This document shows positions 10,099 to 20,575 of a stretch of DNA of 64,000 nt, in pieces. The DNA lies in assembly GCA_024704765.1 (NCBI GenBank), contig JAKMXF010000343.1, forward strand, positions 1 to 64,000, read 5' to 3'. Position 1 is the stretch's first letter; each line of letters begins with the position of its first letter. The notes beneath the pieces are model-generated. The model had not been told where the DNA came from. It searched no databases and saw nothing but the letters and a program-made list of their open reading frames with translations. The position numbers and the translations under genes are program-made. The DNA comes from Oopsacas minuta. Lineage: Eukaryota > Porifera > Hexactinellida > Lyssacinosida > Leucopsacidae.

Positions 10099-11622
10099 CT
10101 AACAATCAAATATTTGAAAAGATGTTGAAAAATCACCTACATGACTATCATAATAATATGAGTAGATGGAACGTGAATTAGATTTATCGCTGAAAATAAC
10201 CACAGCTGCTGAATACCTTACCAAATTCACATCAACCAAACAAGACAGACCCATGTCCTTTGTCTGGGGGAATAAATCGTTATGTGCGGTCACCATTGGG
10301 GTAAGTCCATGCGAAAAAATAGCTGAAATATACTCGAAAAGAGTCGAATTTGGGTAGGAATCAAATTCCAGTGAAAATGGGTGGAATGCATTGGTTATCA
10401 CGAGACTGTAATATCCATGGTTCTTAAATCGAATCGTATAGTAGAGTTTGTCAACACAAACATTGAATTCGTGTACGGACAATTTCATTTTGAGGTCGTG
10501 TAAATATTTTAAATCGATAACAGCTGTCAAATACGAATACAACGGATAGTACATTGATGCTAAATACCGCTTGGTTGCCCTGGTTACCATATCTGACATA
10601 GGAATGATAAGAATGTGGTCATGTAGCGTGTGGTTTAGTGTCAATTTGGTGTCTAACTTTGTCTGAGTGGTGTCCTGATAGCCCCTCCAGTTGACGAACA
10701 CGATCGTACTTCCATTATTATCCAAATCCAATTCTCTGAAAAATGTATGCAACGAAACTGGTAGCATGGCATTCACGCAAATTACACTTTTTAGTTCCAT
10801 ATTGAAATTATTTAATTTAATTAGTTCACGCATAATTGAAACTGAAAGTCTTTTCAAAAAATATCCACAATCGTTTGTATAGTTGCCGCGTAGAATCCTC
10901 TCACTTTTCACATACGAGAATTCACTCTGCCACTTTTTAGAGCCACTATTCGTTGGTGGTGGAGGATTAGGAATCTCGACTATATCATTATTATATACAA
11001 ACAGAACAATTGTCACCTTTGGAAACAAGTTACTAACCGCGTTTTCACTGCTTATAAATTGATGGAGGGAGTATGAAGCAAGGATTGATTGCAATTTCTC
11101 GATATTGAAATATGATTCGATGGGTAAGGGACTACGTACACGGGAAGTCCTGTATGTACAATTAAGAGTGTAATATAAACCGTTCTCTACTTCCGGTAAA
11201 ACCGTGAGATATCCTCTCGACGAAAAGAGCCTCTGTAAACTCACAAAACGCCGAAATCCTTCTATTGGGTCAGCGGGAAATTCGGTTTCTAAAATATAAA
11301 CTAATCCGTTCGCATTGACGATATTTTCAGTCGTTTGGAATTTTCTTTGGAGAAATGTTAACACCTCTTGCTTGTTGTTGATTTGTTTACTTATACTAGA
11401 TTCATCAACAAGAATATATTCTGATTCAGAAAAGATGTGTAGTCCTTTCTTCACAAAATATGCCAAATCGGTTTTAACCTTAAGATCCAGGTTAATAATA
11501 TATACACACGAGTTGAAAATTATGTAAAACACGGCGAATATGATATAGCATTTCAACAGTTTACGTGACAACAGTCGTAAACAAACAAACTGTAGTGTAT
11601 ATTTACAATAATCAGGTAACAT
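10099..11622 (-). CDS. Orphan type II membrane protein, possible glycosyltransferase-like
   Basis: 507 residues from the first ATG (11622; MLPDYCKYTLQF). A short basic N-terminus (RLLSRKLLK) is followed by one hydrophobic segment (CYIIFAVFYIIFNSCVYII, about residues 24-42). The remainder looks lumenal, with several N-x-S/T sites and scattered cysteines. This is the layout of Golgi glycosyltransferases. A segment with VFVNWRGYQDTT and, further on, IIPMSDMVTRATKRYLAS recalls uncharacterised invertebrate proteins sometimes assigned an O-fucosyltransferase-like fold. That is a weak impression, not a demonstrated match, and no DxD motif stood out. The function should be treated as unknown. The frame is intronless. 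Confidence 0.65.
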   Translation of the reverse strand: MLPDYCKYTLQFVCLRLLSRKLLKCYIIFAVFYIIFNSCVYIINLDLKVKTDLAYFVKKGLHIFSESEYILVDESSISKQINNKQEVLTFLQRKFQTTENIVNANGLVYILETEFPADPIEGFRRFVSLQRLFSSRGYLTVLPEVENGLYYTLNCTYRTSRVRSPLPIESYFNIEKLQSILASYSLHQFISSENAVSNLFPKVTIVLFVYNNDIVEIPNPPPPTNSGSKKWQSEFSYVKSERILRGNYTNDCGYFLKRLSVSIMRELIKLNNFNMELKSVICVNAMLPVSLHTFFRELDLDNNGSTIVFVNWRGYQDTTQTKLDTKLTLNHTLHDHILIIPMSDMVTRATKRYLASMYYPLYSYLTAVIDLKYLHDLKMKLSVHEFNVCVDKLYYTIRFKNHGYYSLVITNAFHPFSLEFDSYPNSTLFEYISAIFSHGLTPMVTAHNDLFPQTKDMGLSCLVDVNLVRYSAAVVIFSDKSNSRSIYSYYYDSHVGDFSTSFQIFDC

Positions 11623-12191
11623 ATTAACAACAAACAATATTTTCTGATTCACTCATAAATACCTAAAGTGCATATATGTTGTTATACAGATTCTATTTGA
11701 ATACTAAGGTATTGGGAAGAATTATATGTTTCGTATCAAAGGCTTTGTTTGGTATATTGGTGAATTAATTGTTTGGAGGGGCTTTGTTTACCACTTCAAG
11801 AAGTGAGAAAACTATATTAGGTATTTGCTGAAGTAGGAAAAATCAAAAATGTAAGAAAACCCCCTCACTACTCCACTGATGGAAGGTATTTATGAGTTCT
11901 TAGCGTGCAAATATGGGACATTACCTCCCCCCTCATTCTATGAGCTATATTTTCACTCAGTTTCCACTGCTCCCCTTGTGGAGGTTACACTGTATTACAA
12001 TTTCTCAACTTATTAATAATGTCTTCCTAATTGATATATAGATAAATACATTACATACGCATATCAACAACAAACAAACAAACAAACAAACACTAAGACA
12101 AATGTCCCTCTTAGCTCTAAAGATAATTTCTATACAAAAACAAGCATAACTGATACATCAACAACAACAACAAGCAATGTACACAAGCAAT
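11623..12191. other. Intergenic, simple repeats only
   Basis: Spacer between two leftward genes. It holds a short (caaa)n run at about 12070-12092 and (aac)n at 12160-12175. No gene or shared repeat family was recognised. Confidence 0.4.
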
Positions 12192-12869
12192 TTAATCAAC
12201 TCTCTTATATTTCTTCGTCTTCTCTTTCCTACCAAATAGCTTAGGTACTACAAGTCCTATACTTGCTCCGCACGTAATTGCATAAAAGATAATATTAACA
12301 TAGAACATATAAGGATATTCTGAGATATACTCGAACCATGATGTATAGCATGACGTCACGAATACGGTGAGTATCTCCGCGATTAAGGAACACCCACTTA
12401 ACCGATGTAGATATTTAAGAGTCTTTGGGGCAACCAAACACAAGACTATCCCCCAATCGGAGATTAGTAAGAACCACCCCGCGAAAAATTGCAATAAAGC
12501 ATGTGAATATGTGATTATCCCAAAGGTCCCATGCCATGATACAAAATGCGTCATTTCATCTTTCTCTTTCTTAAACAAAATAGCTGAAATACCAATGGTT
12601 GCCAGGGTAACGCCTAAAATATTCAACCCATAATGAAACCATTTTCTCTTCGGGAGAGGATATTGGAACACCCAAACGGCCTCGTTTAAGCAGATCATTA
12701 GTCCAATACACATGCAGAATGGGTGTATTTTAAACAAATCAAGATCTGTAAGGGGGTCATCTAATGTTAGTTGGATGGTCGGGCAATGGTATATAGTAGT
12801 TTGTATTAGAAAAATTACTAAGAGAATTTGAAGGAGGATCTGGATTGCTGGAGATTTTAAAACAGACAT
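12192..12869 (-). CDS. Cytochrome b561-domain membrane protein (CYB561D1/D2-like)
   Basis: 225 residues from ATG 12869, with six hydrophobic segments. Likely haem-ligand histidines sit where the family has them: IHPFCMCIG, MTHFVSWHG, ITYSHALLQ and KYLHRLSG. In the family these bind two b haems and move electrons across a membrane from cytosolic ascorbate. The length matches CYB561D2 (about 220 residues). The protein ends in a basic tail (GRKEKTKKYKR), compatible with ER retention, though that is inference. Intronless. The next upstream gene on this strand is sphingosine kinase, about 400 bp away. Confidence 0.85.
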   Translation of the reverse strand: MSVLKSPAIQILLQILLVIFLIQTTIYHCPTIQLTLDDPLTDLDLFKIHPFCMCIGLMICLNEAVWVFQYPLPKRKWFHYGLNILGVTLATIGISAILFKKEKDEMTHFVSWHGTFGIITYSHALLQFFAGWFLLISDWGIVLCLVAPKTLKYLHRLSGCSLIAEILTVFVTSCYTSWFEYISEYPYMFYVNIIFYAITCGASIGLVVPKLFGRKEKTKKYKRVD

Positions 12870-13280
12870 CTTTGATTGCTAACTTGTTAACTGTAAAAGA
12901 ATTGTAAATTTGACTACGGTGGCGGTTTATAACCAGGAGTTTCCTTAGGGATTGATCAGCACCAGCACCTGCCAATTCAGTAGTCAAAAGTCTCTACTGT
13001 GAGACTATTTCCAACAAGAGTGCTAGTATCTGGATAAACCCCTGATTACAAGATCGAATTTTATGGAATTTTTACTGTTAAGAAAAGCTTGACAATACAT
13101 GTTTGGCACATTTTTACGTGGCATGACACTCCAAAGATATTCGAAAAGAGATATGGACAACAAAAACAGGTGCATATAGCAATTATGAAATATCTCATTG
13201 CTGCTCGACGTCTATTTTAGGAAATATAACTATTAATTCAATAAAATATCAAATGAACTAACACAAAAATATTCTCTCTG
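12870..13280. other. Intergenic between CYB561 and SPHK genes
   Basis: Holds the 5' region of the CYB561-like gene and the 3' region of the SPHK-like gene, both leftward. No further feature recognised. Confidence 0.4.
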
Positions 13281-16094
13281 TTATGACAGTACATTCTCTG
13301 TCATCTTTACAGTATTTCTATCTCTAACTTTTCTACACATTATCCGGCCTAACTGTTTCAAAACCTGCGCCTGGAAAATCTGTACAGGATAAACTTCACC
13401 GTCGATAGAATAAACTCCGTCTAGATCTTGCGGGATAAATCGAAACGCTTCAACTTTGATGATCTCAACATCACTATGTCTCTCTTTTTCCCAATCACGC
13501 ATAGCTTGGAGTATAGCTATACGTGTTTGGCCGCCTCGTGCCATTACAAGGGTGATATAGCCGCCACCTATATTGATGGACGGTGAATAATATATAAAGA
13601 GATCATGGATAAGATTACGCCATAAATGTCCAACAGCCCAACTATCGAAGAAAATGCTTTTATGAAAGTAATTCACATTTACGTGCGTTTTCCAGAAATA
13701 ATTGTCTGATATTGCTATTTATCGGTGTAAAACTTGGAATGTATCTTCACGATTTGCTAAAGTTGGTAGAAATTGAAATAAAGGCATAATTCCGTTCAAA
13801 GGCTGTATTATATGTACAAGACTACTATTGAGAAACCTAGTGTAGTCTTAATACTCACCCATAGCGTGACTTGGAGCTATCTTCATACTCCGAGTAAGGT
13901 AGGGTAATAAAGTTGGATTGAAAATTGTAAACAAGCTATCTATGGTAACCCAATCCCCAGAAAGTTGGTGTTCGAACGGCTCCAAGAGATTCGCATTTGG
14001 TACCTCAGGTTCTTCTATAGGGCCAGCTGATGTTTGGGGTGTGTTCGTATCAGGGAGTTGTCGTTGTGGACATATAACACCTTGTAAATAATATAATTAA
14101 ATAAACTTGGTAAGTTTAACCTCCACAATCGGTGCCTGTGGAAACGGGGTAGCATTTATTGGTGTTCCTGGGACCTCCGTTTGTGGCTGTTACACAGTAA
14201 AAACAAATCTTACCCATCATTGGCTTCATTCTAACACTTTCCTCTCCAGATAACATATCTCTAAAACTCTCCAGTCCTGTCGAATCATCAACAGACTGTA
14301 CAATATATTCCCTGTATGGTAAATACTGTAGAATACCATGATACACTTTATTAATCATACAACACTTTATACCCGCTAGTGTGAAGCGTATTTCCCCGAG
14401 GAATCTCAATTTCTCTGATTCTATGTCAGAATCTGCTATCATCCCCCAGCTAAAACCTAAAGGGGAAGGGGAAGGGTAAAAGGTGTGAAAATGTGGAAAT
14501 AGCGCATGCACATATCTTTGGTGTCTGCGGTACATCGTGATACCCCGATGGGTGAGGACATGTCCCCCATTAGCTATCAAACTTACTCATAAAGAAGTAA
14601 AGCTTCTCAGTCTTAGTTTCAGCTAACGCAATATCAAAAGGGACATAAGCTCCTAAAACTGCCATTAGTGCAGAGTTAACTACACTGTATTCCTCTCCAG
14701 CTTCCTGGAGTGCTGTCTTAGCTAATGCATTTCCTATATAGAGAGCATGTATGGTAAATTTGTTTGTTGTTTGTTTGTTTGGTAGTTAGTTTGTTTGTTT
14801 GTTTGTTTGGTAGCTAGTTTGTTTGTTTGTTTGCTTGTTTGCTTGTTTATTTTAGTTTGTTGTTTACTTATTAAACTATCCATCAACCTACCAGAACCAC
14901 ATGGTATAGGACATATAGGCATTTTAATAGCATTTCTCCAATCAGGTCTCCTCATGAGTCCATTTATAACCTCATGAACAGTCCCATCTCCACCTACACA
15001 AACTATCCCCTGTAGAGTAGTTAGATCATAGTTCTTGATTAGCTCAAGTGCATGGCCTTTATACTCAGTCCTTACTACATCAAGGTGTAACTCCGCATCA
15101 TCGAATATAGGTAATACCTACAATAGATCCTCGTTAGTACATACACAAGGTATCAGAGACGGGTTATCCGTGAGTCTCACAGATTCTCGCGGCTCTAACT
15201 GTAAAATTTCACAGGTTTTTGGCTCCTTAACAGTTTGCGTTAACGAGCGTAACTTCATTCATTTCCACCAAACTTTCGATATTTTTACACTTGGAATCTT
15301 CAAAAATTCCGGTGAATATTTTGATGTGGAGATACCAAATCTCACGGATTGCTGAGACACCAAGTTGGCATCTATGGGCCTGTAGATATATTCAAACATC
15401 TAGCGGGACATTATTATTCTTGACGGGATATAGCAATCAAAAAGCTGGCAAGTGCGTTATTGCCAAGTTTCGGCAGGACATAACACTCAAAATGCATCCG
15501 AAAAATAGTTCATAAAGTATACATAATTAGGATAAATTATGAAAAATAACTTTCCTCTTCCTTAAATATCTTTGGACAAGTCCCCTTCCCAGAGACTGGG
15601 TTCAAAATAACCAACAGTTTCCTATCTTTGAATGGATCCACCACCTCAACCCTAGAATCCACATCGAAATATTGAAAATATTTCAATAGATAGTTATGAT
15701 AAATTTTCAACAGCTCTTCTGTCCAGTTTATAATTACTTTCTTCTCATCTGTCTGACTTGACACCTCAATAGTTGCAGCTGTTTTTACAATAGTTTCAGT
15801 TCTAGTCCTATACCTCCCGCGGAAATAACTTGTAGTTTCGGGGTAACTGATAATAGACATCGCTCCATAGTTACTTTCTATAAATCCTCGTGTCTCATAG
15901 ACCTTCACAAATTTGATACCAACAATATCACTGTAATTTATCCATAAGACAATCCTGTTATTGTCTGTCGAGTAGAAAGCTATCCCGCTGGACTGGTTCG
16001 CTTTCAAGATTATTCGTTCCGTAAATTTGGGGTAGACCAACTGGACGTCAATCTCAAAACATTTTTCACTTGTGGATGGATCAACACAGGCCAT
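13281..16094 (-). CDS. SPHK: Sphingosine kinase, six exons
   Basis: Phosphorylates sphingosine to sphingosine-1-phosphate. Deduced exons on the minus strand: 16094-15555, 15117-14892, 14733-14587, 14456-14214, 14080-13859, 13567-13281 (1665 nt, 554 residues). Phases agree at every junction. Recognisable blocks in order: LLVILNPVSGKG (nucleotide-binding start), IVCVGGDGTVHEVINGLMRRPDW (GGDGT catalytic loop), CPIPCGSGNALAKTAL, FSWGMIADSDIESEKLRFLGEIRFTL (family-diagnostic) and the C-terminal GVYSIDGEVYPVQ. The start is the ATG at 16094; an in-frame GTG lies three codons upstream. Introns 2-5 have GT..AG ends. Intron 1 does not: the exon ends KEE and the intron would begin GAAAGT (see findings). 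The gene diverges from the gene at 16486. Confidence 0.92.
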
Positions 16095-16485
16095 TTCACC
16101 CACTATATATTTTCATAAAGTATGGCTTGAATTATATGCATTCTGAATTCAGTTATTTAGAAATTTGATACCCCGACTTCTTTTCACAAATTCTAAAATC
16201 TATTGACTATTGATTGTAGCCCCTAGTGGCTTCGCATAATCGCTTCCCTTGCTGAGAGGCGTAGCTAAATACCAACGAGGTAACCATGGAAACTGGGACA
16301 TAACACGTCACAGAATCACGTTAGGGAGTTGGTGAATAGATTCATGTATAGAATGCTATGATTCATGGAATGTAGTATGTGATTATATGTTATGTCCCCT
16401 GTCCAAGGGTGTTAAAATATGAATAATCACCCCGGCTACTATTTTAATCGTGCATATTATTCAAAATAGTTGTAAACACTTTAAA
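16095..16485. other. Divergent promoter region with a dispersed repeat
   Basis: 391 bp between the SPHK start (-) and the start of the orphan gene (+). Most of it (about 16215-16440) is a copy of the 'gttatgtccc' repeat family also seen at 20925, 43345 and 56505, so the element lies where both promoters should be. Confidence 0.6.
16215..16440. mobile_element. Dispersed 'gttatgtccc' repeat family (copies at 16215, 20925, 43345, 56505)
   Basis: Shared blocks: 'gttacctcgttggtatttgg', 'aaactgggacataac', 'aatatattcaccaagtcccc', 'agggtgttaaaatatgaata'. The two ends both carry 'ggacataa'-like motifs facing one another, so an inverted-repeat structure is likely. Copies at 20925-21130 and 43345-43500 are in the other orientation; 56505-56575 is a fragment. 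Confidence 0.65.
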
Positions 16486-18487
16486 ATGGACGGAAGATCT
16501 CTGAATCCAGAAGCGGTAGAATTCAGACCGCAAAACTTACCAATAACGAATCCTCCGACGTTCCTCCCCGCGCCCCCTGTCCTCGAGAACATTGCCAGCC
16601 TCCTGTGTCGTTCAACAGACTCTCCACCTCTTCAACAACTGATTGAGACATATAAATGTGTCCTCACCTTCATAGCTTCTAACCCAGAATCTTTTGATTT
16701 ACAAACTGAGTGTCTTAGAAGTGAAATTCATTTGGTGAGTTTGAAATTGTTATTTTATTGATAGACTTGTAAGATATTCTAGTTACTTGACACTTTCAAA
16801 GGTGACAAATACAAATACTTGAGGGGGGGCTTACGCCTTGTGGGCTCCTCTGGCGGTGATGTTTCTGTGGAGCTGGGTTGGGAACCGCTATTTTAATTGG
16901 TAGTACAGTTTGCCCGCTACTGTGCAGCTATTGACCTGATCATGCAGAATTTCCCGCTACTGTGATTTTGATATCATAATACTCCCCGTGAGCTAAAATT
17001 TCTTCTAATAGATACCACGTGATAAAGAAATAACTAAACAGATAAAGGAGGGTATCATAAAGATGAATATCGAACTAGCTATCATAGAACCAGAATACAG
17101 GAGTCAGTCTGCTAGATTATGTCTAAGGATTGATTCATTCTTTCAAGAATATTATCAGAGAGAATTTCAGGAATATCAAGATTTGAGTATGGATTATCTA
17201 AAGAAAAGGTTTGTTGGGCTAGAGTATCTGTTCCCGACTTGGCGGTTCGCAGACAACAGCAGGGGTCCACATAATGCGTTAAATTGGCATAGGGGGTTGA
17301 CGCGATGGGTGAAAAGGTTGGGAATTCTGGCCTAGAGGATCGATATAGGTTCCCCACTTTATTACACCGTACCATTCCTGAAGCTTTAGCCTTCCCTCAG
17401 GATCCGCCCCTGAATGTTGTCTCCTTATTTTTAACTGTTATAGGTATCTATCATTTGGTGATAAGATAGTACTGGAAGCCCCAGACCTTATAGAAGAGCT
17501 AGTAGGCTATGCTGCAACTCTGGCAGACTATTTAACTCGATTCAAGGGTCAGAAAAAATCAGTAGAGAAGTTAGGAAAAGCAATGATAGAGGTAATCTCC
17601 GCCCGATTAAGCGAGGTGTGGGTCTCGGCGCCAGGATTTGGGAACCGGCGTATATCAAAGTGTGAAATTGTGCAAATATGGTCCCAAACCGTTAAAGTAA
17701 CAGATACTTCTGTTACATCAAAATAATTATCACGGTCCCTTGAGCTTCGATATTACGGGAGTTGACTGTATTTGTATTATCTAGGTCCTTCTAGAAGCTC
17801 TGAAACGTAAATTCAACACAGATAACATTAAGACTATATATGATACAGTAAAGATGTCCTGTAGGACGCTATTTAATGTAGAAAAATTGAATGCAACGTT
17901 CGAGGAGCTTAGAGATAAACTTAGAGACATTTTGGTTGAACAATCAACTGATGAACAAGTGAAAAAATTGGTGAGTTGATTATCTTTGTAAATGATCCAC
18001 TGGAGATAGCCACATAGGGCAACCCCCTTTGGGTGTGCGAGTCGACACAGAAAGTGATTTGAGATTTTTATTTAAACTGCTTAAAGACTGCTTAAGAGGT
18101 TGTTAATCATATTCCCAATTTTCACACCTATTTATTATCTATTAGGTTTTGAAACTCCTGGAGTATATCTCTTATAACGAAGGCACCAGAGACTGTCTCA
18201 TACAAACAACAGACAACAACCAACAAATCAAACAAAACGGGACCACTATCAACAGTGAACCAACAAATCCAGAAGAATCGGACGATTATATGCCAAACAG
18301 TTTCATCCCTGGTCCAGAGATACCGGTAACAGACGCAGAGGAGTGGAGCGATTTTATCGATGAGTTCGGCAAACCGATAGAGTCACCATCCGACGAGTGT
18401 GGAGACGACCAGTTTATTGTAGGTCACGATTTGTTAAGCCCGTCTGTTGCGAGAGACTTTGTACAGTTTAGCTCAGAGCAAAAATAA
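16486..18487 (+). CDS. Five-exon gene of unknown function, helical protein with acidic tail
   Basis: Not recognised. Deduced exons: 16486-16734, 17012-17208, 17444-17591, 17785-17970, 18146-18487 (1122 nt, 373 residues), all with GT..AG borders and consistent phases. The ATG at 16486 opens MDGRSLNPEAVEFRPQNLP. A Pro-rich N-terminus (PPTFLPAPPVLENI) leads into a charged, mostly helical core (YEYISYN, VGYAATLADYLTRFKGQKK, VEKLNATFEELRDKLRDILV) and an acidic, low-complexity tail (SDDYMPNS, EEWSDFIDEFG, SDECGDDQF). No signal peptide or membrane span. Intron 3 contains a truncated TA-flanked MITE and intron 2 a hAT-like fragment. Cytosolic or nuclear location is a guess. Confidence 0.75.
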
Positions 18488-19057
18488 GGAATTTCCCTGG
18501 ATTACTTATTTAATGAACTTGGTATAAATTCATTGTTTGAATCGTCTCTTAAATGGAAAATTAAATAAAACTGGTTGCTATTGTGAGTATATTTCTAGTT
18601 ACAGTAGACTCTGATTAATAGTGTCACTTCTGGTTACGATTATTAAGGTGTTGGCTGGGTTAACCAGAGTTTACACTATTTTTTGATCGTTAGGGTTTGA
18701 AAAAGAGAGTTGTGAATGCAAAATTTGGATATAATCTGTGTAGTTAGTATAACCTCGTTAATGTGAACATCAGCGGACCGTCAAATATGTTCGCTTTAAC
18801 CGGAGTAATACCAATTGAAGAAATATTGTAGGGAACTGATTTTGTGTGAAGATTTGTTAGTCTTAACCTGAAATTCGTTTTTAACGAGGTTCCGCTGTAT
18901 ACTGAAATTCATCACCAGAATTATATTTTAACTGGCATGACTATATCTAAGTGTTTAATGTTATTAAATTCTAATATTTTAAATGATCAATCTCAATAAA
19001 TCTATTACAAATCCTGTTTGCGGACTTCCTTTTCCTTTTCCTTTTCCATCTCCGCAT
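18488..19057. other. Intergenic between convergent genes, MITE remnants
   Basis: 18601-18675 begins like the 'acagtagactc' TIR family and 18750-18900 is bounded by 'aacctcgttaatgtgaac' and 'aacgaggttccgctgta', a second TIR family also seen at 45545, 48930 and 56605. No gene is supported. Confidence 0.55.
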
Positions 19058-20401
19058 CTATTTCTGTCGTATAATTTGTAATTTTAATTCTACATTCCCA
19101 GAAGTTTGTGTATTCCATCCTAACTTACTAATATTCTGATCACTAAACTCGAAAGGAAATCTGATTCTATCCAAATTTCCTAACACAGGAGTTATACCAA
19201 GAAAATATTCGCTCATTTGTTCCCATTTCGTCCTAGGGAGTAGCCTCCAAGTTGTCACAGTTTCTGAATATGTCCCAGGGGACAAATAGATTCTGAATGA
19301 TCCATAGCCTATATTCATATGTCTCCCCCATCTGTCTAAGGAATTTACTTCAAATAAAAATACAGGTTTATTTAAAGTCGGGAGTTCAGAGTAATTGTCC
19401 GCTGCTTTGAATTGATACTCGAATAAATGTCCAATTGAAATTTTCGTAGGTGTGAAAAATGATGACTGTGAAGATAAGTTCGTATAACATTCTTCGTTTT
19501 CACTCCCTAGCAACTGAAATGCACCTGGCAATGCTAGAAAATATTTCACATACACAGAAGATTTTGTGAAACCATAACAACAAGATATCTCTCCAAAAAT
19601 GTTGAAAATAGCTTCATCTGCCTTAATTTCGGGTTTATAGAACTTTTCCCGCCCAATTGCATTTGATAACGCTGTGTTTTGGCGCTCAAATATTTCATTT
19701 AAAATATTCACTTCTTTTTCAATATCTTTCCGAGAGGGGAGAATCGAATTGTGTGTCAATTTATACTCCCATGTGTCGCCGATAAAGTTATCAACTCGCA
19801 CCCATTTCTCCGAAAAATCTGGCTGTACCATAAGCGTCCCTTTTTCCAAAAGTGTAATTGTACAAACTACTTTCTCGTCGGGATGCTGACTGTCCTTTCT
19901 TCGTAAGTCCGCAAGTATATACATAACAGTTTTCGCTCCAACTTCAACATTTTTCAATGGTAAATTGACTACAGGGTTACTGCTAATACATTTATCACGT
20001 ACTAGTGTTCTTCTGGTCAAAGGTGTTTGTATATTGTCAGTTAATAAAGGAGGGTTTGAGTGAGTTATGTCGTGGAAATTATCTATATCCGTGTATGAGA
20101 ATAATCGACCGTTCGGTCTGGTGCCTAGCTCTCGAATTTGTACAATTTTTTGGTGATAAGATTGTGTCAAATTTGTGTGACAATTCCTGAAATCGCTATA
20201 CAATTCCTCTTCAAATTGACTGAACACTTTTTCCTGCCATTTGAACTCCCAAGTTTCGTATTCAGGTTCTGATAATACTGTTGTTTGTTGTTGTTGTTGT
20301 TGTTGTTGTTGATCCTGAAGTGTGAATAGAGGTGATAATCTCCGAAGTTCGAGTTTAACCACAAAATTTTTAAGCGGGTCTTTGAAATGATATAGTGTCA
20401 T
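19058..20401 (-). CDS. MKS1: MKS1-like B9-domain protein (ciliary transition zone)
   Basis: 447 residues from ATG 20401, intronless. The C-terminal third carries a B9 domain: EAIFNIFGEISCCYGF at its start, YVKYFLALPGAFQLLGS, then PVFLFEVNSLDRWGRHMNIGYGSFRIYLSPGTY and TTWRLLPR. B9 proteins (MKS1, B9D1, B9D2) form the transition-zone complex that gates cilia. Only MKS1 has a long N-terminal extension, so MKS1 fits best by size and layout; the human protein is about 560 residues. A polyglutamine run (nine Q, residues 31-39) is encoded by a CAA repeat near the N-terminus and is probably length-variable. The N-terminal half is poorly conserved. Confidence 0.75.
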   Translation of the reverse strand: MTLYHFKDPLKNFVVKLELRRLSPLFTLQDQQQQQQQQQTTVLSEPEYETWEFKWQEKVFSQFEEELYSDFRNCHTNLTQSYHQKIVQIRELGTRPNGRLFSYTDIDNFHDITHSNPPLLTDNIQTPLTRRTLVRDKCISSNPVVNLPLKNVEVGAKTVMYILADLRRKDSQHPDEKVVCTITLLEKGTLMVQPDFSEKWVRVDNFIGDTWEYKLTHNSILPSRKDIEKEVNILNEIFERQNTALSNAIGREKFYKPEIKADEAIFNIFGEISCCYGFTKSSVYVKYFLALPGAFQLLGSENEECYTNLSSQSSFFTPTKISIGHLFEYQFKAADNYSELPTLNKPVFLFEVNSLDRWGRHMNIGYGSFRIYLSPGTYSETVTTWRLLPRTKWEQMSEYFLGITPVLGNLDRIRFPFEFSDQNISKLGWNTQTSGNVELKLQIIRQK

Positions 20402-20575
20402 TATCTAATTCATAGCGGCGCATGTAATGCAGAATTTTATCTGCTTAAAATATAGTAGACTGCCATTGACCTGATTAACCGGAGTCTACTGTAATATTCG
20501 CCAGTTAGTTTAGATGGTTATATCCAACATGTACTGAGTCTAAATTTACATAAGAATATACAACAACTCAAGTTA

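Noticed and set aside
9849-10105. Short overlapping frames downstream of H2A.Z
   Set aside because: No domain, no codon bias, and they overlap each other antisense in an intergenic spacer.
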